DNA of 64,000 nt. Source: DATLZU01 sp051293835 (GTDB taxonomy: Bacteria; Nitrospirota; Nitrospiria; Nitrospirales; Nitrospiraceae). Both the position numbers and the translations under genes were made by a program. Where the stretch lies: NCBI GenBank assembly GCA_051293835.1, contig JBPKMA010000010.1, positions 68,252 to 132,251 of the forward strand, given 5' to 3'. Below, piece by piece: positions 1 to 12,744 of this stretch. The notes below the pieces were generated by a model that had not been told where the DNA came from, searched no databases, and saw nothing but the letters and a program-made list of their open reading frames with translations. Each line of letters starts with the position of its first letter. The first letter of the stretch is position 1.

Positions 1-416
1 CATGGGCTGGAAACGGCAGTCACGATGCGTAGCCCTCCGGGTGCCGGTGGAGGCGCTGGCACGGCAGGCGGTTGTTCTGGGGAAAGTGGGGGCGGCGGTG
101 AGGCAGTAGGCGGGGTGTAGGTCGCGACGTTGCTTTCGCCGGATTCATTGCCCGCGGTGTCGTAGGCGGTGACGAAATAATACTGCACGACGGCCGGCGT
201 GCCAATATTGAAAGAGGTCGCGGTTCGGCCGACGGTGGCCAGCAGCGCCGAGCCTGGCGATCTTTTGCTGCATGGCAGTTGGCTGCAACGATAGATGTTG
301 TACCCGGCCAGATCCGGCTCGCTGTTGGCGTTCCAGAGCAAGGTCGCAGTTGGACCGATGGCAGGCCAGGAAACCATCACCAACACCACCATGAGCACCA
401 GTTTGCAAGGCGACAT
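1..416 (-). CDS. Secreted fibronectin type III domain protein, C-terminal part outside the window
   Basis: Reading the minus strand from an ATG at 416 gives a signal peptide (MSPCKLVLMVVLVMVSWPA), then a fibronectin type III-like domain with the usual NSEPDLAGYNIYR and YYFVTAYDTAGNESGES motifs. A proline-rich linker follows, and a second domain seems to begin (APGGLRIVTAVSS) where the window ends. A purine-rich AGGAA lies about ten bases before the ATG. The product is probably exported; the remainder of the gene lies to the left. The Fn3 pattern is clear, but the biological role cannot be told from this part. The linker resembles the C-terminal tail of the secreted protein at 21470-22489. Confidence 0.75.
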   Translation of the reverse strand, partial: MSPCKLVLMVVLVMVSWPAIGPTATLLWNANSEPDLAGYNIYRCSQLPCSKRSPGSALLATVGRTATSFNIGTPAVVQYYFVTAYDTAGNESGESNVATYTPPTASPPPPLSPEQPPAVPAPPPAPGGLRIVTAVSSP

Positions 417-1684
417 TGCGAGTTGTTCCTGTTGCAACACCTGGGCCGCAGAATCTGCGGACGAGAGCGGAACGGTTCGGCGCAGACAAGCGAGACATAC
501 TCGCTGGAATACTGGTCTGACTGGCAAGCGGATGTAGGGTTTGAGCAGCAATCTTGGCCGTTGCCCAACCGGGAATGCTCGGTCAGGCCTGAATCTCCGC
601 CCCTTTGGGTCGTGGATGGTTCGCCCTACAGCTTAGACAGTCTTGCGGAAAGATTGTTCCGGGACGGGCCAGCCAAACACGGGCCGCGGCGGTATTGGTC
701 TGGCCAGCGTTCGCGGGTGGTCGGACCAGGGCCTCGCTGCACAACACCTAGAGAAACGGTAGCCGAGTTCAATGATGTGCATATCGATGCCCCGGCTGGT
801 GGGACCGTATACACCGGCATCAGAGCATGTTGGGATAACCGGGAAACCTTGGAAACGGATCGAGGCCAATGCTGGCCGTGGCGATGATCTGTGGTGGGCC
901 GCCGAAGTTTTGGACACCGAATTTGTGCCGGGTAAAAAAATCTGAGTCCGGGTCCGGTATCAACGGTAAATAGGCCATCGGGACTGCTCACGGCAAGGGC
1001 GAGGACCACCGTCGCCATGAGGCCGCTGGTGCCTGCCGGCACAAGCTGGCCCGCGCTGGCGATCAATCGCGTTTCGAGCGTCCAGCCTGAAGGTCAGTGT
1101 CGCCATCTCCAAGCAAGTCGCAGATGTGCCGCAATTCTCTTGTTGGAGTGCGGGCCGACCCAGAGCAAGGCCATTGGCTGGCGACTCGTCGCGAACGGCG
1201 TCTCGATCGTGGCCCCGGGGCGGGAACCGGTGCCGGCAATAGCTATGGAATCCGCTCAACCGGAAGGGAGACAGACATGCAGGAGAGACTACCAATGAAG
1301 AACAATGAAAAAGCTACAGGTGAAGACGCGTCGCAAGACAGGCATGGGGGCCTTTCCGTCTGTGCTCGCGGGGCAACGAGGCTGGTGATTGAAGTTGTAT
1401 CACTGGATGGGGTGTCACGATTCAATCGCAGTCTGAGTCAATCGTGAGAAACGCGGGAAGAGAAGCATCGGACAAACCAGGCCGATCCGCGAGCAACGGG
1501 TTTTCGATTTCTGTGAAAGACCGGACGCTGGCGTCGGCTTGAGCTAGTCGCAAGGCTCCTCCGTCGCCTAAGGTTGGTCAAAAATGTTCGTGCCGGTCTG
1601 AATTCCGGCAGGCCCATCTTGCAGTCGCCCCTCTTGAGGGGAAAGGGGCGGGTAGGGGAAGATGGGGTAAGCCCGTGGGACACC
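417..1684. other. 1.27 kb without a convincing gene
   Basis: Several overlapping open frames exist on both strands. None has a recognisable domain, a good ribosome site and consistent codon use together. A minus-strand stretch around 630-1000 reads in three interleaved frames and could be badly decayed coding DNA, but I could not name a family. A short perfect GC-rich hairpin lies at 1628-1641. Confidence 0.5.
1628..1641. repeat. GC-rich hairpin in a G-rich intergenic stretch
   Basis: CCCCTC-TT-GAGGGG is a perfect 6-bp stem, followed by more G-runs up to about 1665. Similar CT-rich then G-rich stretches occur between genes near 6540-6580, 24147-24195 and 60262-60305. This makes the upstream 37 codons of the next frame (1574-1684) more likely noncoding. 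Confidence 0.35.
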
Positions 1685-4600
1685 ATGAACGCCAGCTTTT
1701 TTGACACTCCACCACCGCAGTTCACCACTCAGGAGGCGCATGTCATTGCACACGAGCGCTTCGGCGTGAGCGCGACCCCTATTGCCCTGCCTAGCGAACG
1801 GGATCAGAACTTTCTGTTGGAGACCGAAGCCGGGCCGGAATTCGTGCTCAAGATTGCCAACGTCGCTGAAACGCGCACGGTCCTTGAGGCACAGCATGCG
1901 GTGTTGGAATATCTAGCCGAAAATGCGCCGGCACTCAGATGCCCGCGGGTGCAACGGACTACGACGGGCGAGACGATCACGACCGTCCAATCTGCTGACG
2001 GGACCGCGCATTTCGTTCACATGGTGACCTATCTGCCCGGCCATCTGTTGGTGGAGGTCGCTCCCCATTCGCCAGACTTGCTGCGGAGCCTGGGCGTTTT
2101 CTTTGGTCAACTTGATCGAACTCTGGCGGGCTTTTCTCATCCGGCGCTCAAACGCACCCATCTCTGGGATCTCCGGCATGCCGCGTCCGTGGTGACCGAG
2201 CACGTTTCCTCGATTACCGACGCCTCATGCCGTGCCCTGGTCGAGCGCTTCCTGGCACGGGTCCGCGAACACATCGAGCGGGCCTTGCCCGCTCTGCGCA
2301 CCAGCGTCATTCACCACGATGGGAACGACTACAACATCCTTGTCACCGGCATCGAGACGGGGGGAAAAGTTACCGGTCTCCTTGATTTCGGTGACCTGAT
2401 CGACTCCTGCACGGTCTTCGAGCCGGCCATCTGTGTCGCCTATGCCATCCTCGGCAAGCCGGATCCGGTGTCTGCGGCCGCGCAAGTCATCGGCGGTTAT
2501 CACGCCACCTTTGCGTTGACCGAGGAGGAACTGGCGCTGCTTTACGATCTGGTCGCCCTGCGGCTCTGCACGAGTGCGGCGCTGGCGGCATATCGTAAGA
2601 TGCGGTTCCCTGAACAGACGTACCTGACTGTCTCCGAAGCGCCGGTGTGGGCAGCGCTTGATCGTCTGGCCGGGATCAGCCCGCGGCTGTTTCAGTACGC
2701 GATGCGGGACGCTTGCGGCCTGCCCGCCTGCCCCCGAACGGCTGCGGTGGTGCGGTGGCTAGAGGCGAACGCGGAGAATTTGGCTCCAGTAGTGGAACCG
2801 GATCTTCGCAAGGGCGACTACGCGGTTGTGGATCTGACTCCCGGCGCGCCCGACTTCGCCGAGATCGGTGACCTGACAGATACGCCGCGCTGGACCGATG
2901 CCATCTTCAGGCGCATGGCGGCGGAAGGTGTCAGCGCTGGCATCGGACGCTACGGCGAGTCTCGGCGGAGTTACACCGGCGCGGCCTACCGGCCGGCGGG
3001 GACTGAAGTCGAGGCGTGGCGCACCGTGCATCTCGGAGTGGACGTGTTCCTCGCGCCCGGGTCGCCCGTGTTCGCTCCGTTGGACGGCACGGTCCACAGT
3101 GTTGCCGACCATGCACAGCCGCAGGACTATGGTCCAACCGTCATCCTGCGGCACGACGCGCCGGGTGCGGGCGAGTTCTTCACCTTGTATGGTCATTTGA
3201 GCCGGGCGTCGTTCGACGGGATGGCACCCGGCCGGCGGATCGCCAAGGGCGAACGCATCGGTTGGGTCGGCGATTCGTCCGTCAACGGCAATTGGCCGCC
3301 GCACGTGCATGTTCAGCTCATCGTGGACTTGCTCGATTTAGCAGACAATTTTCCTGGTGTCTGCGCCGCGCGCGACCAACGGCTCTGGCAGAGTCTCTGC
3401 CCGGATCCCAACTTGTTGTTGCGGATCCCCGATCTGTTGCCGCCAGCCTCCGGGCGAAGCCCCAAGGCGCTCCTCGAAGCCCGGCGACACCGCCTTGGTC
3501 CCAACTTGAGTCTCAGCTACCGGCGTCCGCTCAAGATTGTGCAGGGATGGAAACAGTACCTGTATGACCATCTGGGTCGCGAATATCTCGACTGCACGAA
3601 CAATGTCGCACATGTAGGACACGGCCATCCGGCGGTGGTCCAGGCAGCGGCACGGCAAATGGCCTTGCTCAACGTTAACACTCGCTACCTGCATGACCTT
3701 TTGGTGGAGTACGCGGAGCGTTTGTGCGCGACGCTGCCGGAACCGTTGCGCGTCTGCTATTTTGTGTGCTCTGGCAGCGAAGCGAACGAGTTGGCATTGC
3801 GCCTGGCGCGTGCCCATACGCGAGGCACCGACGTGATCGTGCTGGATCACGCCTACCACGGCAATACGACCTCGCTGGTGGAGATTAGCCCGTACAAGTT
3901 CAACGGTCCCGGCGGCGCGGGCGCGCCGCCGCACGTCCACACGGTACCGATGCCGGACGTGTATCGCGGTCCCTACCGAGCCGGTCCGGAGGCCGGCAAA
4001 CGGTACGCTGCGCATGTGCAGGCGTCGCTTGAGCGGATCAGGCGGGACAATCGGCGCCTCGCGGCATTCATCTGTGAGTCGCTGCCGAGCTGTGCCGGGC
4101 AGATCGTCCTGCCACCCGGCTACCTGCGCGACGCCTATCAATTCGTCCGAAACGCCGGCGGGGTCTGCATCGCCGATGAGATCCAGGTCGGATTCGGTCG
4201 GGTAGGCACGCACTTCTGGGGCTTTCAACTGCAAGGCGTTGTGCCCGACATTGTGACGCTCGGTAAGCCGATCGGTAACGGCCATCCGATCGGTGCGGTG
4301 GTGACGACGCCAGAGGTTGCGGCCTCCTTCGCCAACGGAATGGAATACTTCAACACGTTCGGCGGGAACCCCGTATCCTGTGCCGTGGGGTTGGCGGTGC
4401 TGGATGTGATCGCGCAGGAAGGATTACAAGAACACGCGCGGGCGGTCGGGGCTTTGCTGAAGGAAGGGCTGGCCGCGCTGATGGCCCGGCATGCGCTGGT
4501 CGGCGATGTCCGTGGTGAAGGACTATTTCTCGGCGTCGAGTTCGTTCGGGATCGGGACACGTGTGAACCGGCTGGTCCGGAAGCAGCCTACATCGCCGAG

Positions 4601-4768
4601 CGACTGAAGGATCTGGGAGTGCTGATCGGCCTCGACGGGCCGTTCCGCAATGTGCTGAAAATCAAGCCGCCGATGGTCTTTTCCGCCGCCGACGCCGCGC
4701 GATTGCTGGCCTATCTGGATCAAGTCCTGGCCGAGCCGCGACTCCGACTGCTCCGCAACCCCCTGTAA
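1685..4768 (+). CDS. Three-domain fusion: APH/hydroxylysine-kinase-like, M23 peptidase, class III aminotransferase (phospho-lyase type)
   Basis: A 1027-residue protein if started at ATG 1685. The frame is open further upstream, but those codons run through the G-rich hairpin region. Residues about 20-340 are a choline/aminoglycoside kinase fold with the HHDGNDYN catalytic loop and LLDFGD metal motif. Residues about 440-590 form an M23 peptidase domain with HLGVD and HVHV metal-ligand motifs intact. Residues about 625-1020 form a class III PLP aminotransferase with the cofactor lysine at K861 (TLGKPIGNGHP). Kinase and aminotransferase domains of these types act in sequence in the hydroxylysine or phosphoethanolamine routes (kinase, then phospho-lyase ETNPPL/PHYKPL). 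By inference the protein may phosphorylate an amino alcohol and then eliminate phosphate and ammonia. The role of the peptidase domain is unknown. It is convergent with the lipoprotein gene at 4792. Confidence 0.85.
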   Translation: MNASFFDTPPPQFTTQEAHVIAHERFGVSATPIALPSERDQNFLLETEAGPEFVLKIANVAETRTVLEAQHAVLEYLAENAPALRCPRVQRTTTGETITTVQSADGTAHFVHMVTYLPGHLLVEVAPHSPDLLRSLGVFFGQLDRTLAGFSHPALKRTHLWDLRHAASVVTEHVSSITDASCRALVERFLARVREHIERALPALRTSVIHHDGNDYNILVTGIETGGKVTGLLDFGDLIDSCTVFEPAICVAYAILGKPDPVSAAAQVIGGYHATFALTEEELALLYDLVALRLCTSAALAAYRKMRFPEQTYLTVSEAPVWAALDRLAGISPRLFQYAMRDACGLPACPRTAAVVRWLEANAENLAPVVEPDLRKGDYAVVDLTPGAPDFAEIGDLTDTPRWTDAIFRRMAAEGVSAGIGRYGESRRSYTGAAYRPAGTEVEAWRTVHLGVDVFLAPGSPVFAPLDGTVHSVADHAQPQDYGPTVILRHDAPGAGEFFTLYGHLSRASFDGMAPGRRIAKGERIGWVGDSSVNGNWPPHVHVQLIVDLLDLADNFPGVCAARDQRLWQSLCPDPNLLLRIPDLLPPASGRSPKALLEARRHRLGPNLSLSYRRPLKIVQGWKQYLYDHLGREYLDCTNNVAHVGHGHPAVVQAAARQMALLNVNTRYLHDLLVEYAERLCATLPEPLRVCYFVCSGSEANELALRLARAHTRGTDVIVLDHAYHGNTTSLVEISPYKFNGPGGAGAPPHVHTVPMPDVYRGPYRAGPEAGKRYAAHVQASLERIRRDNRRLAAFICESLPSCAGQIVLPPGYLRDAYQFVRNAGGVCIADEIQVGFGRVGTHFWGFQLQGVVPDIVTLGKPIGNGHPIGAVVTTPEVAASFANGMEYFNTFGGNPVSCAVGLAVLDVIAQEGLQEHARAVGALLKEGLAALMARHALVGDVRGEGLFLGVEFVRDRDTCEPAGPEAAYIAERLKDLGVLIGLDGPFRNVLKIKPPMVFSAADAARLLAYLDQVLAEPRLRLLRNPL

Positions 4769-4776
4769 CCATGCAA

Positions 4777-4790
4777 TGCCGCGATCGGCA
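4777..4790. terminator. Short palindrome between convergent genes
   Basis: TGCCG-CGAT-CGGCA forms a perfect 5-bp stem in the 23-base gap between the convergent ends of the fusion gene and the lipoprotein gene. There is no U-tract, so assignment as a terminator rests on position only. Confidence 0.25.
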
Positions 4791-4791
4791 G

Positions 4792-5526
4792 CTATGAAAA
4801 GATCCAGTTCCACAGCGATGAAAGCCACTTCAGAATGGACGAGAGCCAGGACTCCTCGGCCGACGCCGGTTGCGGCTGGGCTGGAGGGGGTACCGGTGGC
4901 GCCGGCTGTGCGGGCGGTTGCGTCTGCGGAGGTAGCTGCGACGAGGGAGCGGAGACGGTTGTTTCCGGTGGCGGAGTTGTTGCGGGTGGAGCGGTCGCGA
5001 TAGGACCAGAACGCGGGGGCGGTTCGAATTGAGGAGGCGCTTGCGCCGCGGGCGGCTCGGACGCGGGGTCCGGCATTCGGAGTTCTTTCTGGTAACGAAA
5101 GACAAGGGTTTGCAGAGCCCCGCGTTGTTTTTTCGCCTCGGCAACTTCGCGAGCCAATGTCCGCTGATCGTTCTGCAGGGCAGCGAGTTTTGCTCGAAGC
5201 GACGTCACCCGGGCCCGAATTGCGTGCTGAAAACGGTCGGCGGCATCTTTTTCGGCCTGAAGTCGCGCCAAGAGTTCTTTAAGTTGCCGGTTCTCCCGGT
5301 CGTTTATGGCTTGTAGCGCCTCCGCCTGCTGCTCCAACGCCTTGACCTCGGCGTGTGCCCGTTCGACCTCGGCCAGCAGTGCGTCACGCTCTGCGGTCGC
5401 GGCTTGGTAGGTGCGCTGGGTCACGCAGGCCGACGTGGGGAAGAACAGGCTGCAGACCAGACCAGTGACGACGACCGAATGGCTGCCTGGAAAACGGGAA
5501 AACGGCTGCGCTGGATTCTTCGTCAT
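4792..5526 (-). CDS. Coiled-coil lipoprotein with proline-rich tail
   Basis: A 244-residue protein. The N-terminus has a hydrophobic segment ending in a lipobox-like FFPTSAC, so it is probably exported and lipid-modified. Residues about 45-150 are strongly heptad-like and charged, rich in Glu, Ala, Lys, Arg and Gln (for example AERDALLAEVERAHAEVKAL), indicating a long coiled coil. Residues about 155-225 are mostly Pro, Ala and Gln. The tail ends in a tryptophan-rich amphipathic segment (WLSSILKWLSSLWNWIFS) that could contact membrane. No named family was recognised. A GGATGGGG purine stretch precedes the ATG. Confidence 0.7.
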   Translation of the reverse strand: MTKNPAQPFSRFPGSHSVVVTGLVCSLFFPTSACVTQRTYQAATAERDALLAEVERAHAEVKALEQQAEALQAINDRENRQLKELLARLQAEKDAADRFQHAIRARVTSLRAKLAALQNDQRTLAREVAEAKKQRGALQTLVFRYQKELRMPDPASEPPAAQAPPQFEPPPRSGPIATAPPATTPPPETTVSAPSSQLPPQTQPPAQPAPPVPPPAQPQPASAEESWLSSILKWLSSLWNWIFS

Positions 5527-5774
5527 GTCAGCCCCATCCTTTCAAGCCTCGCAATCCGTCGTGATCCGCATCACTTCTTCGCGTCGCCACGGTCCGGCTG
5601 TTCCCCATGCGGGAGTTCCGCACGGCGCTGCTTCATTCCTCGTCCAACCCAACGGATCAATTGTGATCCATGCTGGGAACTGCTTACGTGAAGATTCGAA
5701 CATAGGGGTGGAGAATATGCCGTGATGGCCAAGAAGTCAATGAACGGCTGAAACGGCGTGGGCTGCACAGCCGC

Positions 5775-6497
5775 CTATCCAGTTGTCGAATCGTCTTCGA
5801 ACACGACGCGATACATGCCGCGCCACAGACCGTGCCATTTGTCCATTGCCATGAGCGCGGCCGTGCGGATCGTTTCTCGGTGCTCCTCCAGTTCCGCATA
5901 CCCCGCCAGGGCGGCGCGAAGCCAGTCCCCGTGGTGCAGTTCCTCGAAGAGATGGGTTTCGAAAAACTTGATGTCCTGCAGCGAGAGCTGAGGGCAGGCG
6001 AGCAACCCGCTGTAGAGATAGCGATACGTGAGGCCAGCCGTTGTCTCGATGCCGAACGAGGCGCCCAACGCCGACGGCATGTCGCCGTGCAAGAACACCT
6101 CACCGATGCCATCGATATACGCCTGCGCTTCTGGGCAGAGCTGTTCTCGGGCGAGGACTTGGCGATCGATACCCAACCGATCTGTCAAACGCAACATCTG
6201 CGCCGCGTGGACGTCTTCCGGTACACCGTTGCCGTATTCCGAAAAGAGCACTCGCGCCAATTCCAACCCGATCGCTTCGTCCTTGTCCGACAGATTGTAC
6301 AGCAGGCCGATCAGAATCTTCCGAAACTGGATGCCGAACCGGTACCACTGGCGAGCGAATCGCCGAAGCTGGGCCTCGGTCACGCCGCGTTGGAACGTGT
6401 GGAAAAACGGGTTCATGTGGGCGGGATGGGCCTGCAGCTCTTGCTCCAAGGCGTCCAGGAAAACCAAGCCGGACCGATGCGTCACAGAGTGCGACAT
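5775..6497 (-). CDS. Iron-containing redox enzyme family protein (heme-oxygenase-like diiron fold)
   Basis: A 240-residue all-helical protein matching the PqqC/TenA/CADD-like (heme-oxygenase-like) superfamily. Spaced metal-ligand candidates are visible: SEYGNGVPEDVHAAQML, then ASFGIETTAG, then ETHLFEELHHGDW. Members of this fold include diiron oxidases and oxygenases as well as cofactor-independent enzymes, so the substrate cannot be named. Length fits the family. It is transcribed towards the lipoprotein gene with about 250 bases between them. That gap shows no gene. Confidence 0.75.
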   Translation of the reverse strand: MSHSVTHRSGLVFLDALEQELQAHPAHMNPFFHTFQRGVTEAQLRRFARQWYRFGIQFRKILIGLLYNLSDKDEAIGLELARVLFSEYGNGVPEDVHAAQMLRLTDRLGIDRQVLAREQLCPEAQAYIDGIGEVFLHGDMPSALGASFGIETTAGLTYRYLYSGLLACPQLSLQDIKFFETHLFEELHHGDWLRAALAGYAELEEHRETIRTAALMAMDKWHGLWRGMYRVVFEDDSTTG

Positions 6498-6599
6498 GCC
6501 TGAAGGTCTCTCACGAGAAAAGGGTGATCAGCTTCCTCCCGGCTTTCCTCCTCAAGGGGGAGAAGGGGCGGAGGAGAAACTCTCAGCTTCATGAAGCCG

Positions 6600-7061
6600 T
6601 CATGCGGCCCGACGGGCCGCCCCGGCCGAGCCCGGAAGCGGTTCTTGATATAACCAGGCGCCCGCTTCGGTGGCGACCAGAAGTTCAACCAATCCGATCA
6701 GCATCGCGACAGATACCAGCCCGATGGGGAACAGGCCCATCGGCATCCAGGTGAGCGTCGGCAGGCAGTAACCCAACAACCAGATGGCAGTGCCTGCGTA
6801 CAAGGCCGTGACCGGGCCGGCTCCGTACCGCGGTCGAATGGATGCGTAGAACCACACTGCCAGGACCCCGTACACGAGCCCCAGGAAGATATAGAACACG
6901 CTTCGGGCCGGATTCTCCTCGAGGGGTTTGCCCAGCGCTTGCATGGCGTCGCGCCACTCCGAGCCCAAGAGCACGCCGTTGAGAAGCCACTGCACCACAT
7001 CGATGATAAACCCTGCGACCAGGCCTCCCAAGAGAAGACGATACCAATTGATCTCTTTCAT
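6600..7061 (-). CDS. Small four-helix membrane protein of unknown function
   Basis: A 153-residue product starting at ATG 7061, which is preceded by a strong AGGAGGACC ribosome site. The frame is open further upstream, but that would run through the GYD remnant. Four hydrophobic helices are visible: LLLGGLVAGFIIDVVQWLL, VFYIFLGLVYGVLAVWFYA, VTALYAGTAIWLLGYCL and LFPIGLVSVAMLIGLVELL. The pattern resembles short DUF1761-like membrane proteins, but I cannot assign a family. It lies 20 bases downstream of the GYD-type gene on the same strand and may share its transcript. Confidence 0.7.
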   Translation of the reverse strand: MKEINWYRLLLGGLVAGFIIDVVQWLLNGVLLGSEWRDAMQALGKPLEENPARSVFYIFLGLVYGVLAVWFYASIRPRYGAGPVTALYAGTAIWLLGYCLPTLTWMPMGLFPIGLVSVAMLIGLVELLVATEAGAWLYQEPLPGSAGAARRAA

Positions 7062-7081
7062 GGCGGTCCTCCTTTCCTCGC

Positions 7082-7368
7082 TTACAGGGTGTCGGCCCTG
7101 TCCAGATGTTCTGGGCGTGTTGAAGTTTCCGCGGAGAGCGCGCCAACGGATAAACTGATCATCGCTACTTTTGCCGCTTCTTCCTCGTTCGCCGCCTCGT
7201 AGCGATCCAGGAAATCGTGTGGCCCCAGCACCAGGTAATGAGACAGCCACTTGACGCCGGGGCATTCACCTTGACCTGGTTCATCCATTGCTTCCCATGC
7301 GCTTCCCGGAATTTGGGATCACGCGCTTCCTCCGGCGCCAGCTTGGTAAGTAATGCACAAGTCGGCAT
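7082..7368 (-). pseudogene. GYD-domain protein with a one-base frameshift
   Basis: The ATG at 7368 follows a good ribosome site (GGGAGG). The first frame reads MPTCALLTKLAPEEARD to QVKVNAP and then loses sense. From about 7258 the next frame continues as GVKWLSHYLVLGPHDFLD and EEEAAKVAMISLSVGALS, stopping at 7082. Joined, the two parts give a roughly 95-residue GYD-type ferredoxin-like protein. The break falls in the run GCCCCGG; one extra C would restore the frame. It could be a real mutation or a homopolymer assembly error. The function of GYD proteins is not known. Confidence 0.65.
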
Positions 7369-7665
7369 GGCGTCCTCCCTGTTTTCACCGTAGCCGGCAG
7401 CACATAGCGAACAGCCAGTAAAGGAAGGCTTGGGGAGGGGGGATTTTCATCCTGCAGGGTGCTCGCCTGCTGGCCATGATGACTAGATGACTATTAGCTA
7501 CTAAGTTGTTCGCGGCGCGCTTTCTTTTGCTTCGAAAGGATAGGAGTATGCTACGCCGGATTATTGTGGAAGCCAAGAGGCCCCTCTTGCAGTGTGTGCA
7601 AGGCGGTGGTGAGGGAGGTAACGCGACGGTTGGTTCCGGCTGCCCGATTCGGCTACACTGTGTCG

Positions 7666-8253
7666 ATGGCGTTAGTCCTTTCTCCGATCTGCGAGCGTGC
7701 GCTGCTGGAACGTTTTCTCAGAGCCGAGGCCATGGCGCTCTGGTCGGTTCGTTCCGCGCAGGCACAGGATGTGCCCCCACATGTGCTGAGATTCCTCCAT
7801 CGACATGAAGAAGACGAACAGGCGCACCTCCGGCAGTTTGAAATGTTGCTGGGCATGTCTTCATGGGAGCGGCCGAGACCCCCGCGGGTGCCCAGCCAGT
7901 GGTGGGCGTTGGCGGTGCGTCTGTACGGGTACGAAGTGTTGGGGCTGGAATTTGCGAAGCTCCTAGCCGGAGTCCGGCCGGATTTGGCGTCGATTCTGGC
8001 GGACGAGGAAGCGCACGTCGGGTTTTTCGAGCGGGAGATCCGCACCATTCTGGCTGGCGGCGGCGGGGCGGCGCAGGGGGCACGGACGGCTGCCCGTGCA
8101 TGGTGGAAACGGCTGCCGCGCACGGTAGACCGCTACCTGGGCGACGAGAGCTTGGTTCCGTATCGAGCCGTCCTCCGCCGCGAAATCCTAGGCTCCATGA
8201 AACGGCGGTTGACCGTGCTCGGATTGTTGGAGGGAACGGCCGAGTCTTCGTAA
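7666..8253 (+). CDS. Ferritin-like di-iron protein (CoQ7-like fold)
   Basis: A 195-residue helical protein. Metal-ligand type motifs are present in pairs: LRAEAMALW, then RHEEDEQAH, and later YEVLGLEFAKL with ADEEAHVGFFE. This is the E...ExxH...E...ExxH layout of ferritin-like di-iron proteins, closest in feel to demethoxyubiquinone hydroxylase/rubrerythrin relatives. The substrate is unknown. The ATG at 7666 was chosen because the long upstream extension has no homology features; a GTG eight bases upstream is a possible alternative. The 300 bases before it hold no gene I can support. Confidence 0.7.
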   Translation: MALVLSPICERALLERFLRAEAMALWSVRSAQAQDVPPHVLRFLHRHEEDEQAHLRQFEMLLGMSSWERPRPPRVPSQWWALAVRLYGYEVLGLEFAKLLAGVRPDLASILADEEAHVGFFEREIRTILAGGGGAAQGARTAARAWWKRLPRTVDRYLGDESLVPYRAVLRREILGSMKRRLTVLGLLEGTAESS

Positions 8254-8265
8254 AACGGACTCGGC
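8239..8265. terminator. Hairpin at the convergent end of the ferritin-like gene and accA
   Basis: GCCGAGTC and GACTCGGC form a perfect 8-bp stem around an 11-base loop. It spans the stop codon of the plus-strand gene and lies just past the end of accA. It could work in both directions, though no strong U-tract follows. Confidence 0.45.
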
Positions 8266-8275
8266 TCGGTTTCAG

Positions 8276-9244
8276 CTATACGCTCGCCGAGGCAAGTCCG
8301 CCGACTGCGCCGATCTTGCGGTATTTCTGTTCTCGTTGGGCAAGGAGCTGATCGACAGAGATCGTCTCCAGCTCGCTGAAGCAGGCGGTGAGGGCTTTGG
8401 CGAGACGCTCGGCGACGAAGCGGGGGTCCCGGTGGGCGCCGCCGATCGGCTCCGGGATGATGCCGTCGATCACCCCGAGTTGCAGGAGGTCAGTGGCTGT
8501 CATTTTCAGGGCGGCGGCCGCGTCGGGCACCTTGGCCGGATCATCCCACAGGATGGCTGCGCAGCCTTCCGGTGAAATCACCGAATAGATGGCGTGTTCC
8601 AGCATCAGCACCCGGTCGGCGACGCCGAGCGCCAGGGCTCCGCCGCTTCCGCCTTCGCCGATGACGACGGAGACGATTGGGATGGCCAGCCGAGACATGA
8701 CGTAGAGGTTGCGCGCGATAGCTTCGGCCTGACCCCGTTCCTCGGCTCCGATCCCGGGATAGGCGCCGGGCGTGTCAATGAATGTGACGATCGGGCGCCC
8801 GAATTTTTCCGCCATCTTCATCAGGCGCAACGCCTTCCGATAGCCTTCCGGATTCGGCATCCCAAAATTGCGCTGCATCCGTTCTTTCAGCGTCTTGCCT
8901 TTCTGATGTCCGATCACCATGACGGATCGGCCGTTGAACCGGGCGAAGCCGCCCACGATGGCGCGGTCGTCGCCGAAAAGCCGGTCGCCATGGAATTCCA
9001 AAAATTCCTGACACAGTTCGTTCACATAGTCGAGGGTGGTCGGGCGCTGAGGATGGCGGGCGAGCTGGGTTCGCTGCCAAGGGGTGAGATTGCCGTACAG
9101 CTCGTGCTCGACTTGGGCTAGCTTGGCGCGGAGTTTGCGGATTTCTTCCTGCGTGGAGGATTTGGGGCCGTGGGCGGCCGCCAGTTTTTCGATCCGTTCT
9201 TCGATCTCGCGGATCGGCTTTTCAAATTCAAGGTAGTCTCTCAT
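8276..9244 (-). CDS. accA: Acetyl-CoA carboxylase carboxyltransferase subunit alpha
   Basis: AccA transfers the carboxyl group from carboxybiotin to acetyl-CoA, giving malonyl-CoA for fatty acid synthesis; it works with AccD. The 322-residue product starts at ATG 9244 (MRDYLEFEKPI). The crotonase-type core is present with GDDRAIVGG, HQKGKT, TPGAYPGIGAEERGQ and GEGGSGGALALG (oxyanion-hole glycines), followed by SPEGCAAILW. An ATG 36 bases upstream is in frame, but the normal family start is MRDYL, and GAGGG lies just ahead of it. It sits 44 bases downstream of dnaE on the same strand, a common bacterial pairing, so the two are probably cotranscribed. Confidence 0.95.
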   Translation of the reverse strand: MRDYLEFEKPIREIEERIEKLAAAHGPKSSTQEEIRKLRAKLAQVEHELYGNLTPWQRTQLARHPQRPTTLDYVNELCQEFLEFHGDRLFGDDRAIVGGFARFNGRSVMVIGHQKGKTLKERMQRNFGMPNPEGYRKALRLMKMAEKFGRPIVTFIDTPGAYPGIGAEERGQAEAIARNLYVMSRLAIPIVSVVIGEGGSGGALALGVADRVLMLEHAIYSVISPEGCAAILWDDPAKVPDAAAALKMTATDLLQLGVIDGIIPEPIGGAHRDPRFVAERLAKALTACFSELETISVDQLLAQREQKYRKIGAVGGLASASV

Positions 9245-9288
9245 AGGCCCTCGTGAAATGGAGCAATCGGCGGGAGACAACAGCCCGC

Positions 9289-12744
<3,456 letters not shown>

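Noticed and set aside
279..887. 202-residue plus-strand frame, and minus-strand frames at 626-1066 and 960-1295
   Set aside because: Overlap the Fn3 gene start or each other, have no domain features, odd composition and no ribosome site.
1574..1684. 37-codon N-terminal extension of the fusion protein
   Set aside because: Runs through a hairpin and G-runs that recur in other intergenic regions; the kinase homology starts after ATG 1685.
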